A stretch of 24,026 nt of DNA from UBA5336 sp039198685 (GTDB lineage: Bacteria > Pseudomonadota > Alphaproteobacteria > Caulobacterales > Hyphomonadaceae), in assembly GCA_039198685.1 (NCBI GenBank), contig JBCCTK010000033.1, positions 1 to 24,026 on the forward strand, in the 5' to 3' direction. The first letter of the stretch is position 1. Each line of letters starts with the position of its first letter. Shown piece after piece: positions 13,814 through 21,645 of the stretch. The notes under the pieces were generated by a model. The model saw only the letters and a program-made list of their open reading frames with translations. It searched no databases and was not told where the DNA came from. A program made the position numbers and the translations under genes.

Positions 13814-16800
13814 TTACGCCCCCTCACGCGCCCAGAGGGCATGCATGCTTTGTGTTCGATACGTCTCTCTGTCCGCCGACGCTTCGTTATATGCGGTTCT
13901 CAAAGCCGAGTAGCTCGATGAGATGTCGATGAGGCGATCTTTGATGTCGCGTGAATCTTCCCAAAACGGAACGGCAAGACGGTCTTCGAGGTCTGCCAGT
14001 CCTTCGAGTTCCGAGGTCGAGCCGGCCAGGGGTAGCCAACCACTCCTGGCGGCCTGGGTCAGTCCCGTTGGCCACTCTTCGTCAGGATAACATGCCATGG
14101 CGACCCGCATTTCGCCGATGCTCGCATGTTCGAGTTCAGCCAGACTCGAATACCACCGAAGGGGCAGTTCCAAGTTGATCTCGTCGATATGGCGGATGTC
14201 GTATCGGCGCGATTCCGGCAGCCAAATGCTGTCTATCTTTATTCCGATCGCAGCGGCCATGATCGCGGCATTCACCATATGCAGGATATTTTTTGCAACG
14301 CTATCAGATTCGATAATGGCGAGGTTGAGACCGCCTGTGTCTGCACCTGGGTCGCCGAGCCCTACGGGAAGTTGTGTGAGCCTCGAAGGCATCCAAACCG
14401 TCTGAATGCCCTTTGATGAAAACAGGTCCAGCATGCCCTTAGACCGCGAAACCACGCTAAAGCGCTCTGGAATCGTCGAAATGAGATTGAACCAACCGCC
14501 AACCGAGTTAAACCGCGCCGCGGCCGGATTTTCCTCATTGTCGATATAGCTCCCAGACAGGATGAGCCCGAAGCGAATGGAAGGTGGCACAGCGCTCAAT
14601 GCATTTGCCAGCGCGGTCGTCGGTTCGATTGCCGATGAGAACACCAGAGCACTCGCGCCAACAGTCTGAGCGAACTTTGTCAGGTTGCTGCCATCGCGCG
14701 AGACGGTATCGAGTGCAAATTCGTCGGCGGTGTAGGTTCGCAGCCGCATTTCCTGAGACGGCGCGAACGGGTCGAGGTCGCTGAGATCCTTAACAATGAA
14801 AGCCGTTTGGAGATCGCTTTGTCCTAGAGATGCATGCCGTGGGTGAAGTGCTGCACCACCTGACTGAGTGGTTGCGATATCCTTGGCGACGACTTCAACT
14901 GTGTCGGTAAACCGGAGTGATATATCGTAGATCTGGTCGCTCTTGAGGGACACGGTTCTCAGTTGACCGCGGAAGTAAACATCGATTTCGCCAGCGAAAG
15001 GCGCCCTGAGGAAATCAATACGTCCGGCCTCATTGATGTAAGTTCGGACCTCACCGCTATGGGTCTTAAGCGCCCCCTGGACTGGACCGTTCCGGTCGTT
15101 GACCAGTGTCCACTCTCCAGAGGCTTCGACGGCCGACCATGTGGATGCCACCTCGCCTGGACCGCGGAATAATCGCAGCATCATGACTTCGCCATAGGTT
15201 CCCGTTGGATTGGCGCGAATATGAACCAGGCCGTCCTGGGTGGCTGTGTCGCTCAGCAACATTTTCTCATGGGGCGACAGGGCCTGGAAGGCATGCGTGT
15301 CACCCGATAAGCGGAATGCTTGTTTGGAGAAAACGGCGAGAAAGTCCGGCGACAGGCGATCAAAGTCAACGTCGATCACGTCTTCAAGATTGGGTGCTCT
15401 CATCTCGATTGCGCGCGATGTGTCAACACTCACCTGGGGCAGTTCAAGGCAAAGGCGTCCTGCGTCGCGCTCTGCCAACATCAAGGAGACTTCCGACTCG
15501 GTGCTCCAACTGCACAAAGCCTCCTGGAAAGTTGACCCTGGCCGAAGGCGGATAGCGGTTCTCAGGCCGCACCCGCGCGCCAGTGCCATTTCGGGAAGGG
15601 CGCTGTAGGGATTGGCGTGGAGCGTTCCGTTGCGACGGGTAAAACCACCGACGCTGCCGACATCAGGACGCACGGCCATCAGTCTGCGGGCTGCTTTCAG
15701 CCAAGCTTCGTCTATGATGTCCCCGGCGCGCACAAACACTGCGGCTTCCGTCGCCTCATGGAGTTCAAGCAGGGCTTCTTGATTGCTGGCATCGGTTGCC
15801 CGCCAGCGCATACCTGAGAAACGGACCGGGCCGTCATCGTCAAGCGTGAGCACGATCAAGGTGACGCCTCTCAGATTTCTCACGGTTTCCAGAACGCCCG
15901 CGCGAGGTTTGTCTGTCAGGACGAAGACTGTCATGGACGCATGGGCGTCAGCAGGGAACGTCTTTACAGGCAGGTCGCGCAGGTGCGCAGCATAATGATC
16001 CGTCAAGTATTCAGGTGCACGGGATTTACCTGCTTCTGATAATCGTCTGCGCAGATCTGGGTCTGCCCCCATGCGGACCATGGAGCGGGCGAGGCCGGGA
16101 GATGTGGCATCAAAGAAGACTGCCGCTTGATCTTCTTCGAAATGGTCCCGGAAAGCGGGTGTATCGGAGAGAACCAAAGGGACCCCGGCTGTATGAATTT
16201 CATGGGCGGCATAGCAGAAGCTTTCCATCCGGTTCGCAAAACAGGCAAACGCCGCCGTGGCCAGATGCTGCATCAATTCATCATGGCGCACCCGGCCCGT
16301 GAATTCGAAACGATCCATCAAATGATCGGGTATCATTCGTTTCATGTCGTCGAGTGAGAATGCGCTTGCGACCGTTTCTTCAGGGCCGATTATGAGAAAC
16401 GTGTTCAGCCAGCTGGAGAAGCTTTGGCTTTGTAGTGCCAGCACGGCGCCGCGGATGAATGTATCCAGGCCCTTGAACGTTGACAGGCGCCCATAGAAAA
16501 CAACGTTTCTGGCGTTTGTATCATAAGTGATTTCACCCACCGGCGTATGGACCGGGGCGGAGTAATGTGTGCGATCTGGGGACGCCTCGGATTCGTAAAG
16601 GGGGCGAATTTCCTCCTCGAAAAACTTCTGTCCAGGCGTCAGGAGCCCATCGGCGCCCGCCAGGCATGTTCGTTCAGTCGCAAACTGAACAAGTCTTTCT
16701 GGGTCAAGGGGACTTCGGATCTTGCGGGCAATCAATTCAACAGAATTGTGCAGCCGAACCGCGATCGCCGGTTCCCGCTCGCTGGTGGCTGTAAGCGCAT

Positions 16801-17209
16801 AGTAGGCTGGGCCGCAATAATCATAATACTCAATGAGATCGATTACGTGGCGCGCTTTGAGTGTCTCCATCGCAAAATGGATCCGCGCGGCGCGTCGGAC
16901 TTCAGTATGGGCGAAGCCGTGTTCAGGAAGCTCTGCTCCTTCGGCGAGATCTTCTACGAGGTAGACGTGTAAATTATGGCCGTTTTCGAAGGTCAGCTTA
17001 TGCTGGTTGATGAACGTCTCATATTCATGGCGTTGAACATCCAGAACCAGAACGATCTCATAGCCAAGTTGCAATAGAAGCGTGATGGTTTTCGTGAGCA
17101 GGATACCCACTCCGCCCGCCGTCGCGGGATAGATTTCAAGTGTTATGAAGGCAATACAGGGCGGGCGTGTCACCTCTCTGGTACCAGCGGCTGACATCTC
17201 TATGCTCAT
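13814..17209 (-). CDS. Large multidomain glycosyltransferase-like protein (GT4 + degenerate GT2-like + beta module + GT-B-like)
   Basis: 1131 residues, no signal peptide. Residues 17-410 are a GT4 enzyme: CIAFITLEIYPATAGGVGIL (glycine-rich N-domain loop), NVVFYGRLSTFKGLDTFIRG, and RMESFCYAAHEIHTAGVPLV with the EX7E pair (E329, E337). Residues 425-620 resemble a GT2/GT-A fold (AAVFVRAGDIIDEAWLKAAR, VGSVGGFTRR) but lack a DxD, so may be inactive. Residues 660-775 hold one copy of the module repeated in the next gene (IDFLRAPFAGEIDVYFRGQL). Residues 850-1090 resemble that protein's C-terminal domain (FGLILSGSY, VWMPSRL), with the second EX7E glutamate replaced (DEEWPTGLTQAA). A short coiled coil ends it. 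GGAG five bases from the ATG supports the start. Its stop and the next start are one base apart: translationally coupled pair. Confidence 0.78.
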   Translation of the reverse strand: MSIEMSAAGTREVTRPPCIAFITLEIYPATAGGVGILLTKTITLLLQLGYEIVLVLDVQRHEYETFINQHKLTFENGHNLHVYLVEDLAEGAELPEHGFAHTEVRRAARIHFAMETLKARHVIDLIEYYDYCGPAYYALTATSEREPAIAVRLHNSVELIARKIRSPLDPERLVQFATERTCLAGADGLLTPGQKFFEEEIRPLYESEASPDRTHYSAPVHTPVGEITYDTNARNVVFYGRLSTFKGLDTFIRGAVLALQSQSFSSWLNTFLIIGPEETVASAFSLDDMKRMIPDHLMDRFEFTGRVRHDELMQHLATAAFACFANRMESFCYAAHEIHTAGVPLVLSDTPAFRDHFEEDQAAVFFDATSPGLARSMVRMGADPDLRRRLSEAGKSRAPEYLTDHYAAHLRDLPVKTFPADAHASMTVFVLTDKPRAGVLETVRNLRGVTLIVLTLDDDGPVRFSGMRWRATDASNQEALLELHEATEAAVFVRAGDIIDEAWLKAARRLMAVRPDVGSVGGFTRRNGTLHANPYSALPEMALARGCGLRTAIRLRPGSTFQEALCSWSTESEVSLMLAERDAGRLCLELPQVSVDTSRAIEMRAPNLEDVIDVDFDRLSPDFLAVFSKQAFRLSGDTHAFQALSPHEKMLLSDTATQDGLVHIRANPTGTYGEVMMLRLFRGPGEVASTWSAVEASGEWTLVNDRNGPVQGALKTHSGEVRTYINEAGRIDFLRAPFAGEIDVYFRGQLRTVSLKSDQIYDISLRFTDTVEVVAKDIATTQSGGAALHPRHASLGQSDLQTAFIVKDLSDLDPFAPSQEMRLRTYTADEFALDTVSRDGSNLTKFAQTVGASALVFSSAIEPTTALANALSAVPPSIRFGLILSGSYIDNEENPAAARFNSVGGWFNLISTIPERFSVVSRSKGMLDLFSSKGIQTVWMPSRLTQLPVGLGDPGADTGGLNLAIIESDSVAKNILHMVNAAIMAAAIGIKIDSIWLPESRRYDIRHIDEINLELPLRWYSSLAELEHASIGEMRVAMACYPDEEWPTGLTQAARSGWLPLAGSTSELEGLADLEDRLAVPFWEDSRDIKDRLIDISSSYSALRTAYNEASADRETYRTQSMHALWAREGA

Positions 17210-17458
17210 CTACACTCCCCTCGAAAACTCAACGCACCACCCAAATCCCAGCGTGTTTTGGAAGCCTGTTAATAAAAAGGCAACCCATCGATCTGCTTTT
17301 CTGGAGACGGTTCTGGCACTGATAAAGACACGCGCATACCGGGGCCGCTTTGCCGATGAACTGCTCGCTCGGTGGACACGGTGCGCCCGACCAAATGGCT
17401 CGGATCGTTTGGTTTTTCACCGATCTGGTGCTGTGGCGAAGCCGGCGGGTATGGGAAC
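17210..17458. other. Intergenic region upstream of the large glycosyltransferase gene
   Basis: About 250 bp on the 5' side of the leftward glycosyltransferase pair and after the stop of lipoprotein 1. It contains a short A/T stretch (TTAATAAAAA near 17269) suited to a -10 region, but no well-matched -35/-10 pair. Small open frames crossing it are not supported by ribosome sites or composition. Confidence 0.4.
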
Positions 17459-18082
17459 TCAGTTCGGTTCGCCAGGCACGTTATCCCCGGTGTCGGTATC
17501 CACGTCGGAAACGGCGACTTCAACCGGGATAATATCGAAACCAATGGCAGCAATTTCGAAACTGTCACCCGTCGCCGATTGCAAGCCTACAAAGTCTCCC
17601 AGACCATTGACAAGCTCTGGCACGTCATACTGGAAGGTCGCAATCGCCCAATCGCTCCCGGCTTGGAGTGCTTGCCAACCGCTGTTGCCGACTTCATTTG
17701 TCGAATAGGCTGCTTGAACGTCCACCGGGACTGCGCGTGAGGATTTCAGCACCACGGCGACTTCGACGCGTTGGCCGCTCGCTTCGGACTCAATTTCTAC
17801 CGGAACTTGGATCCCGAACCCGCTGGTGCGCCCATAGCTGGCTGTTTGCGAAGGTCGTCCCCCGATCGTGATTACAGATCGGTCATCGAGTTCAACCGTA
17901 AGCGTTTCGGGATGGGAGGCGTTCTCCAAGACCGCTTCTGACATGGTCAGCACATAAGCCGAATCCAGCAAATCCGACACCGGGACGGAGGCTTCCGCTG
18001 CGGTATCAGGCGTGGCATCTTCTAGGCTGGCGCCGCAGGCCGCGAGACCGAGTGCCATAAAAACGAGGATCGACTTTCGCAA
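17459..18082 (-). CDS. Lipoprotein of an unrecognised family (paralogue 1)
   Basis: 207 residues from a TTG start chosen because AAAGGAG stands six bases upstream; this gives MRKSILVFMALGLAACGAS, a compact lipoprotein signal with lipobox LAAC and C16 as the lipidated residue. The mature protein begins with an acidic, serine/alanine-rich linker; residue +2 is glycine, which favours outer-membrane sorting. The C-terminal part (about 124-184) carries AAYSTNEVGNSGW, then TFQYDVPELVNGLGDFVGL and IAAIGFDI, closely matching the neighbouring lipoprotein. Beta-rich, no enzyme motif visible. It lies between the sulfotransferase/lipoprotein genes and the two large glycosyltransferases, all leftward, so a role at the cell surface with the glycan is plausible but unproven. 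Confidence 0.75.
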   Translation of the reverse strand: MRKSILVFMALGLAACGASLEDATPDTAAEASVPVSDLLDSAYVLTMSEAVLENASHPETLTVELDDRSVITIGGRPSQTASYGRTSGFGIQVPVEIESEASGQRVEVAVVLKSSRAVPVDVQAAYSTNEVGNSGWQALQAGSDWAIATFQYDVPELVNGLGDFVGLQSATGDSFEIAAIGFDIIPVEVAVSDVDTDTGDNVPGEPN

Positions 18083-18168
18083 GGACGGCTCCTTTATGAT
18101 CAAGACATGATTGAGAGGGCTGAATTCAAGACTGTGTTTTGTGGCGCAATACCGAGTGTCTAATCGAC

Positions 18169-18816
18169 CTATTGTGCTGACTCGATCGCTTCGCTCGCCA
18201 GATCGATTGAAATCGACACGATTGTCACTGGCTCGTCAGAAGTCGGAGCAATGCCAAGATAATCACCATTACCATTATTCATCTCGGGAACCGCCCAGCC
18301 AAAGGTGCGAAGCTCGGGATCAACCGAGGCTTCGAAATTACGCCACCCGCTATTGCCGACTTCGGCGGTTGAATGGGCCGTTTTGAAAGCGCCACCTGCA
18401 CTCTCAATCGAAAAGACAGCATCTTGGCCAGAGAGCGCCGCTTCGACGGATTCCGGCAGTCTAAAGGCCGCAACATCCTGAAGGCGCCCCCCGGGGCGCG
18501 GGGTGCCTGGCTCGCTTGTACCAATATCCATGCCATCGCCAGAGAGGGTTGCTGAATAGGTTTCGGGAAGAAGAAGATGACCCTTAAGGCTCGCACCAGA
18601 CACCTGGTAGGGCCAATCGACAAACTCCGGCAACGGCACGGTCTCCGCCTCGGTCGTGGTCTCCACTGTAGACTCAGGCTGTGGCTCAGCAGCGCTCGTC
18701 TCAGGTGCTGCATCCGTGGAGGGCTGGCAGGCCTGTAGTGTGAACAGCGCTGAGATGAGAGCCGAGGCAAAAACGGTCTTATTCACTGCCAAATTCATCA
18801 TCATTGTTGTTTCCAT
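18169..18816 (-). CDS. Lipoprotein of the same unrecognised family (paralogue 2)
   Basis: 215 residues from the first ATG; three further ATGs follow within 18 bases and none has a strong ribosome site, so the start is uncertain. The N-terminus ASALISALFTLQAC ends in a lipobox with C30 (LQAC; glutamine at -2 is unusual but tolerated). A long acidic P/E/T-rich linker (about 31-62) follows, then a beta-rich domain. KTAHSTAEVGNSGW (146-158), TFGWAVPEMNNGNGDYLGIA and IVSISIDL align with the downstream lipoprotein, as does PETYSATL with its PETLTVEL. The two are therefore tandem paralogues separated by 86 bp. Glutamine at +2 again fits outer-membrane sorting. Function unknown. Confidence 0.73.
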   Translation of the reverse strand: METTMMMNLAVNKTVFASALISALFTLQACQPSTDAAPETSAAEPQPESTVETTTEAETVPLPEFVDWPYQVSGASLKGHLLLPETYSATLSGDGMDIGTSEPGTPRPGGRLQDVAAFRLPESVEAALSGQDAVFSIESAGGAFKTAHSTAEVGNSGWRNFEASVDPELRTFGWAVPEMNNGNGDYLGIAPTSDEPVTIVSISIDLASEAIESAQ

Positions 18817-18832
18817 TCAACTTTAGAGGTCT

Positions 18833-18850
18833 AGAGCAACGGGTTGCTCT
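18833..18850. repeat. Perfect inverted repeat AGAGCAAC-GG-GTTGCTCT
   Basis: An 8-bp perfect stem with a two-base centre (four-base loop if the innermost pair opens) lies 17 bp upstream of the first ATG of lipoprotein 2, in the 184-bp gap after the sulfotransferase gene. No T-run follows it on the minus strand, so a terminator is unlikely. It could be an operator or a structured 5' leader of the lipoprotein mRNA. Confidence 0.45.
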
Positions 18851-19000
18851 GTAGCCTGTCAAAACGCAAGGGGAGATACCTCTGCTGGAGCCATTCCGAT
18901 TGTCTCACGAGATAGACAGGGCAATTGTGAGGCGCAATGGTGTTTTCCAGCAGTCGTCTCATCAGGCCGCTAAAGAGCAGTCTCGCTCTCCATCGCCGGA

Positions 19001-19888
19001 TCAATAGAAATTGGGCTCGGTCACAAATTGACGAAGATTAAAGCCATGCTCGCGTAATATCCCATCGACGCGATCAATGCCGCCATCACTGATTTTTCCC
19101 TTCCACTGTCCAACGCTTGCATCTCTAACGAAACGACCTTCCGTCGTGCTTCCAACTATGGGTCTGCCGCGCTCGTCCTCTTCCTTTTTTACCTTTTCGG
19201 CTGACGAAAACCGAATGGCGCGTCTCAATTTCTTCATGTTCGTTGGAATGCCCAGAAAGCGCAGGACAATCGACATTGCGACAAATGTGTTCAGCTTCAG
19301 ATCTTCATACGTGACCGAAACCACGTCGTTCTGACGCTGGATCTCACGCATCAACGATAGGTTTTGCGCATACCAACGTATCGACCAGTCGATTGTGGCC
19401 TCGGGCGAAGACACGTCTCGTCCTTCTGACGCCCACAGCTCTTTGTCATAATGATATCTGGAAATCAGGTAGTCTAGCGGGTTGCGATAGATGAATACGA
19501 TCTTGCCCTGATATTCGAACAGGTCTTCATTCACATGCTGCCACATCAGATTCGAAATGCTGTGGAATGGAAAGCCCTTGCTGCGATTGAAGTGGGATGG
19601 GTCACGCATGGCGGCTCGCCGGTCGGTGGGGGAATATCGCCCTTGCAAGCCCTCATATTTGACGGGGCCAATATTGGCCGGGTTGGGCGTGCTCAGGATC
19701 TTGATGTAATTGGCGAATAGGTATCGCATCCAGTGCGTACCGCTTTTCATCGTGCTGACGAGCAAAACCGAGTTTGGCTCATTGAGCGCTTCTCGCACGC
19801 CTGGAAAATCGTCGAAAACACTCTCATTTGGGTGGGAGAAGCCTGTTTTTGTTATGGCAGTTTGTTTCACTGCGTCTTTTGAGGCCAT
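19001..19888 (-). CDS. PAPS-dependent sulfotransferase family protein
   Basis: Transfers sulfate from 3'-phosphoadenylylsulfate (PAPS) to a hydroxyl, here most likely on a carbohydrate. The 295-residue protein has the 5'-phosphosulfate-binding loop LVSTMKSGTHWMR (residues 43-55), a candidate catalytic histidine in GFPFHS (H109) and the 3'-phosphate motif IYRNPLDYLISRY (R135, S143). It also has SVTYEDLK and a late FVRDASVGQWKGKI corresponding to the RxGxxGxWK nucleotide-binding element. All key positions are present. The frame begins at a TTG at 19906, but GGAG seven bases before the ATG at 19888 supports the latter. No membrane segment: a soluble cytosolic enzyme. Transcribed divergently from the ABC exporter, linking sulfation to the exported glycan. 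Acceptor unknown. Confidence 0.88.
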   Translation of the reverse strand: MASKDAVKQTAITKTGFSHPNESVFDDFPGVREALNEPNSVLLVSTMKSGTHWMRYLFANYIKILSTPNPANIGPVKYEGLQGRYSPTDRRAAMRDPSHFNRSKGFPFHSISNLMWQHVNEDLFEYQGKIVFIYRNPLDYLISRYHYDKELWASEGRDVSSPEATIDWSIRWYAQNLSLMREIQRQNDVVSVTYEDLKLNTFVAMSIVLRFLGIPTNMKKLRRAIRFSSAEKVKKEEDERGRPIVGSTTEGRFVRDASVGQWKGKISDGGIDRVDGILREHGFNLRQFVTEPNFY

Positions 19889-20052
19889 TGCAATTCTCCA
19901 CTTCAATCTCGCTGTGAGGTGTGCAATGCAGCACTTGCAAAATCAAGTTCCGAATGTCTGTTGATGCGTCACCTGTTCGGGACACCCAAATTCATGCGCC
20001 CCGGCTCCAGAGAGGCGCCAGAGTGTGTCGCAGCGTTAGGAGATAATGCAAA
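19889..20052. promoter_or_regulatory. Divergent promoter region, sulfotransferase / ABC exporter
   Basis: 164 bp separate the divergent starts. It contains an inverted repeat ACTTG-N6-CAAGT (19933-19948) and several TGCA steps. A well-placed AGGAG (20038-20042) serves the permease gene. No clear -35/-10 pair can be assigned by eye. Confidence 0.4.
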
Positions 20053-20835
20053 ATGTTTAGTGGAGTGGTCGACCTAGCCGATGGGGTGACCTACTGGCGT
20101 TTGTGGCTTGCCCTGGCCTGGGAAGACATCAAGACCGTTTATAGGCGATCCATTTTTGGCGTAGCCTGGATTACGCTGTCATTTCTCGCCTTTATTGTCG
20201 TTAAAATATTGATTTTCCGCCCTTTTATGAGCGGAGGCAACGCACACTATTTTACCGTTTACGTCACGCTTGGCTTCCTGGTCTGGCAGTTTTTGCAGCA
20301 ACTGGTCACGTCTGCGCCGACGGTGTTCCTGCAGGCTGAAAGCTGGATCAAGAGCGACCCATTGCCCTTCTCGCTCTACATTTTCCAGAGCATTACGCGG
20401 GCGTTGTTCAACTTCATGATGACATCGGTCGTCGCCATTATCATCCTGATACTGTATCAGCCGTCGATCACGCCGACAGCGCTGCTCGTCCTGCCCGCCT
20501 TGGCCCTCACGATCTTGAACGGCATTTGGGTATACCTGCTTTTGGGGATCATCTGCACGCGTCACCGGGACATTACGCATCTTATTCAAACATGCATGCG
20601 GTTCATGTTCTTCCTATCGCCGATCTTGTGGTACCCAGAGAGCATGGGACCCTTGGCGGATTATCTGTGGTGGAACCCATTCTGGCATTTCCTTTGGATT
20701 TTTCGGGCACCGCTGATCGATAATGATCCCGCTTTGGTGAGCTGGATCTTCTGCGGTGTGGTCACGGTCGTTGGGTGGTCTGCCGCTTTGGTGGTGTTCT
20801 CCCTATATCGCAAACGTCTTGTATTCTGGTTTTAG
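20053..20835 (+). CDS. ABC-2 type polysaccharide export permease (Wzm/KpsM-like)
   Basis: A 260-residue inner-membrane protein with about six transmembrane segments. An amphipathic N-terminal region (YWRLWLALAWEDIKTVYRRS) is typical of ABC-2 permeases for O-antigen, capsule or teichoic acid, and is followed by IFGVAWITLSFLAFIVVKIL. The last third holds TRHRDITHLIQTCMRFMFFL, then SPILWYPESM and NPFWHFLWIFRAPLID, the conserved region of Wzm/KpsM-type proteins. It exports an undecaprenyl- or lipid-linked glycan from the cytoplasm together with the ATPase encoded three bases downstream. AGGAG ten bases upstream supports the start. Whether the product is O-antigen-like or capsule-like cannot be read from it. 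Confidence 0.9.
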   Translation: MFSGVVDLADGVTYWRLWLALAWEDIKTVYRRSIFGVAWITLSFLAFIVVKILIFRPFMSGGNAHYFTVYVTLGFLVWQFLQQLVTSAPTVFLQAESWIKSDPLPFSLYIFQSITRALFNFMMTSVVAIIILILYQPSITPTALLVLPALALTILNGIWVYLLLGIICTRHRDITHLIQTCMRFMFFLSPILWYPESMGPLADYLWWNPFWHFLWIFRAPLIDNDPALVSWIFCGVVTVVGWSAALVVFSLYRKRLVFWF

Positions 20836-20838
20836 CCC

Positions 20839-21645
20839 ATGCCTGAGATCCACGTTGAAAATCTCTCCCTGCACTTTCCTGTTTTCACGCAGATCGAAAC
20901 GTCTGCAGGCGATGATGGAGGCCGTGCCGGCGCGAATGTGAAGTCCGGAGGGGGTCGGCGCCGATTTGTAGAAGCCTTGAGCGAAGTGTCCTTTTCACTC
21001 AAAGCAGGTGACCGCTTGGGGCTGGTCGGGCGCAATGGGTCTGGCAAATCGACGCTGCTGCGCGTGCTTGGTGGAATTTACCCGCCCACACAGGGCATCG
21101 TCCAGGTAGAAGGCTCCATTGCCCCTTTGTTCAATGTCGGGCTCGGCGTTCGGCCAGAGTCGTCCGGGCGTCGCAACATTCTCCTGCGGGGCCTCTTGCG
21201 CGGACTGAAAAGAAAAGAGGCTGAAGCAAAAGTCGACGAAATCGCTGATTTTGCCGATATTGGCCCGTTCATTGATTTGCCCATGCGGACCTATTCCACG
21301 GGGATGGCCATGCGTCTGTCATTCGCCATGGCGACAGCGTTCTCACCTGAAGTCTTGCTTCTCGATGAGTGGATTGGAGCCGGCGACCAAAGGTTCCGGA
21401 AGAAAGCACAAGACCGGATGAATTCGCTGGTGAACGATGCGAGTATTACGGTTATTGCCAGTCACAACCGACCTTTGCTCAGTGCTGTGTGTTCCCACGC
21501 ACTTTGGCTCGAGCGCGGCGCCATGATGGGCTATGGCCCAATCGAAGAGGTTTATAAAAAGGTAGACGCGTATTTTAAGGTTGGCCAACCGGATGTTGCA
21601 CGTCCAGCGCCCGTCTTGGACACAGCAATCTCTGAAGCGTCCTGA
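20839..21645 (+). CDS. ABC polysaccharide export ATP-binding protein (Wzt/KpsT-like)
   Basis: A 268-residue ATPase partner of the preceding permease. Walker A is GRNGSGKS (64-71), the region IAPLFNVGLGVRPESSGRRN is typical of polysaccharide exporters, the signature is YSTGMAMRL (152-160, Wzt-type instead of LSGGQ), Walker B with D-loop is LLLDEWIGAGD and the switch histidine is H209 (IASHNR). An insertion of about 20 residues rich in G, D and R follows LHFPVFTQIE. The protein stops soon after the nucleotide-binding domain. It lacks the C-terminal carbohydrate-binding domain of Wzt proteins that recognise capped O-antigens, so recognition, if any, must lie elsewhere. Start three bases after the permease stop. 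Confidence 0.92.
   Translation: MPEIHVENLSLHFPVFTQIETSAGDDGGRAGANVKSGGGRRRFVEALSEVSFSLKAGDRLGLVGRNGSGKSTLLRVLGGIYPPTQGIVQVEGSIAPLFNVGLGVRPESSGRRNILLRGLLRGLKRKEAEAKVDEIADFADIGPFIDLPMRTYSTGMAMRLSFAMATAFSPEVLLLDEWIGAGDQRFRKKAQDRMNSLVNDASITVIASHNRPLLSAVCSHALWLERGAMMGYGPIEEVYKKVDAYFKVGQPDVARPAPVLDTAISEAS

Noticed and set aside
13813..13842. Upstream start of the 656-residue protein overlapping the preceding gene
   Set aside because: The ATG at 13812 has a correctly spaced G-rich ribosome site and sits one base past the preceding stop, a common coupled arrangement.
17145..17740. Rightward open frames of 187 and 122 residues across the gap and lipoprotein 1
   Set aside because: They overlap the 5' end of the large glycosyltransferase gene or the lipoprotein gene, both with better evidence, and have no motif or ribosome site.
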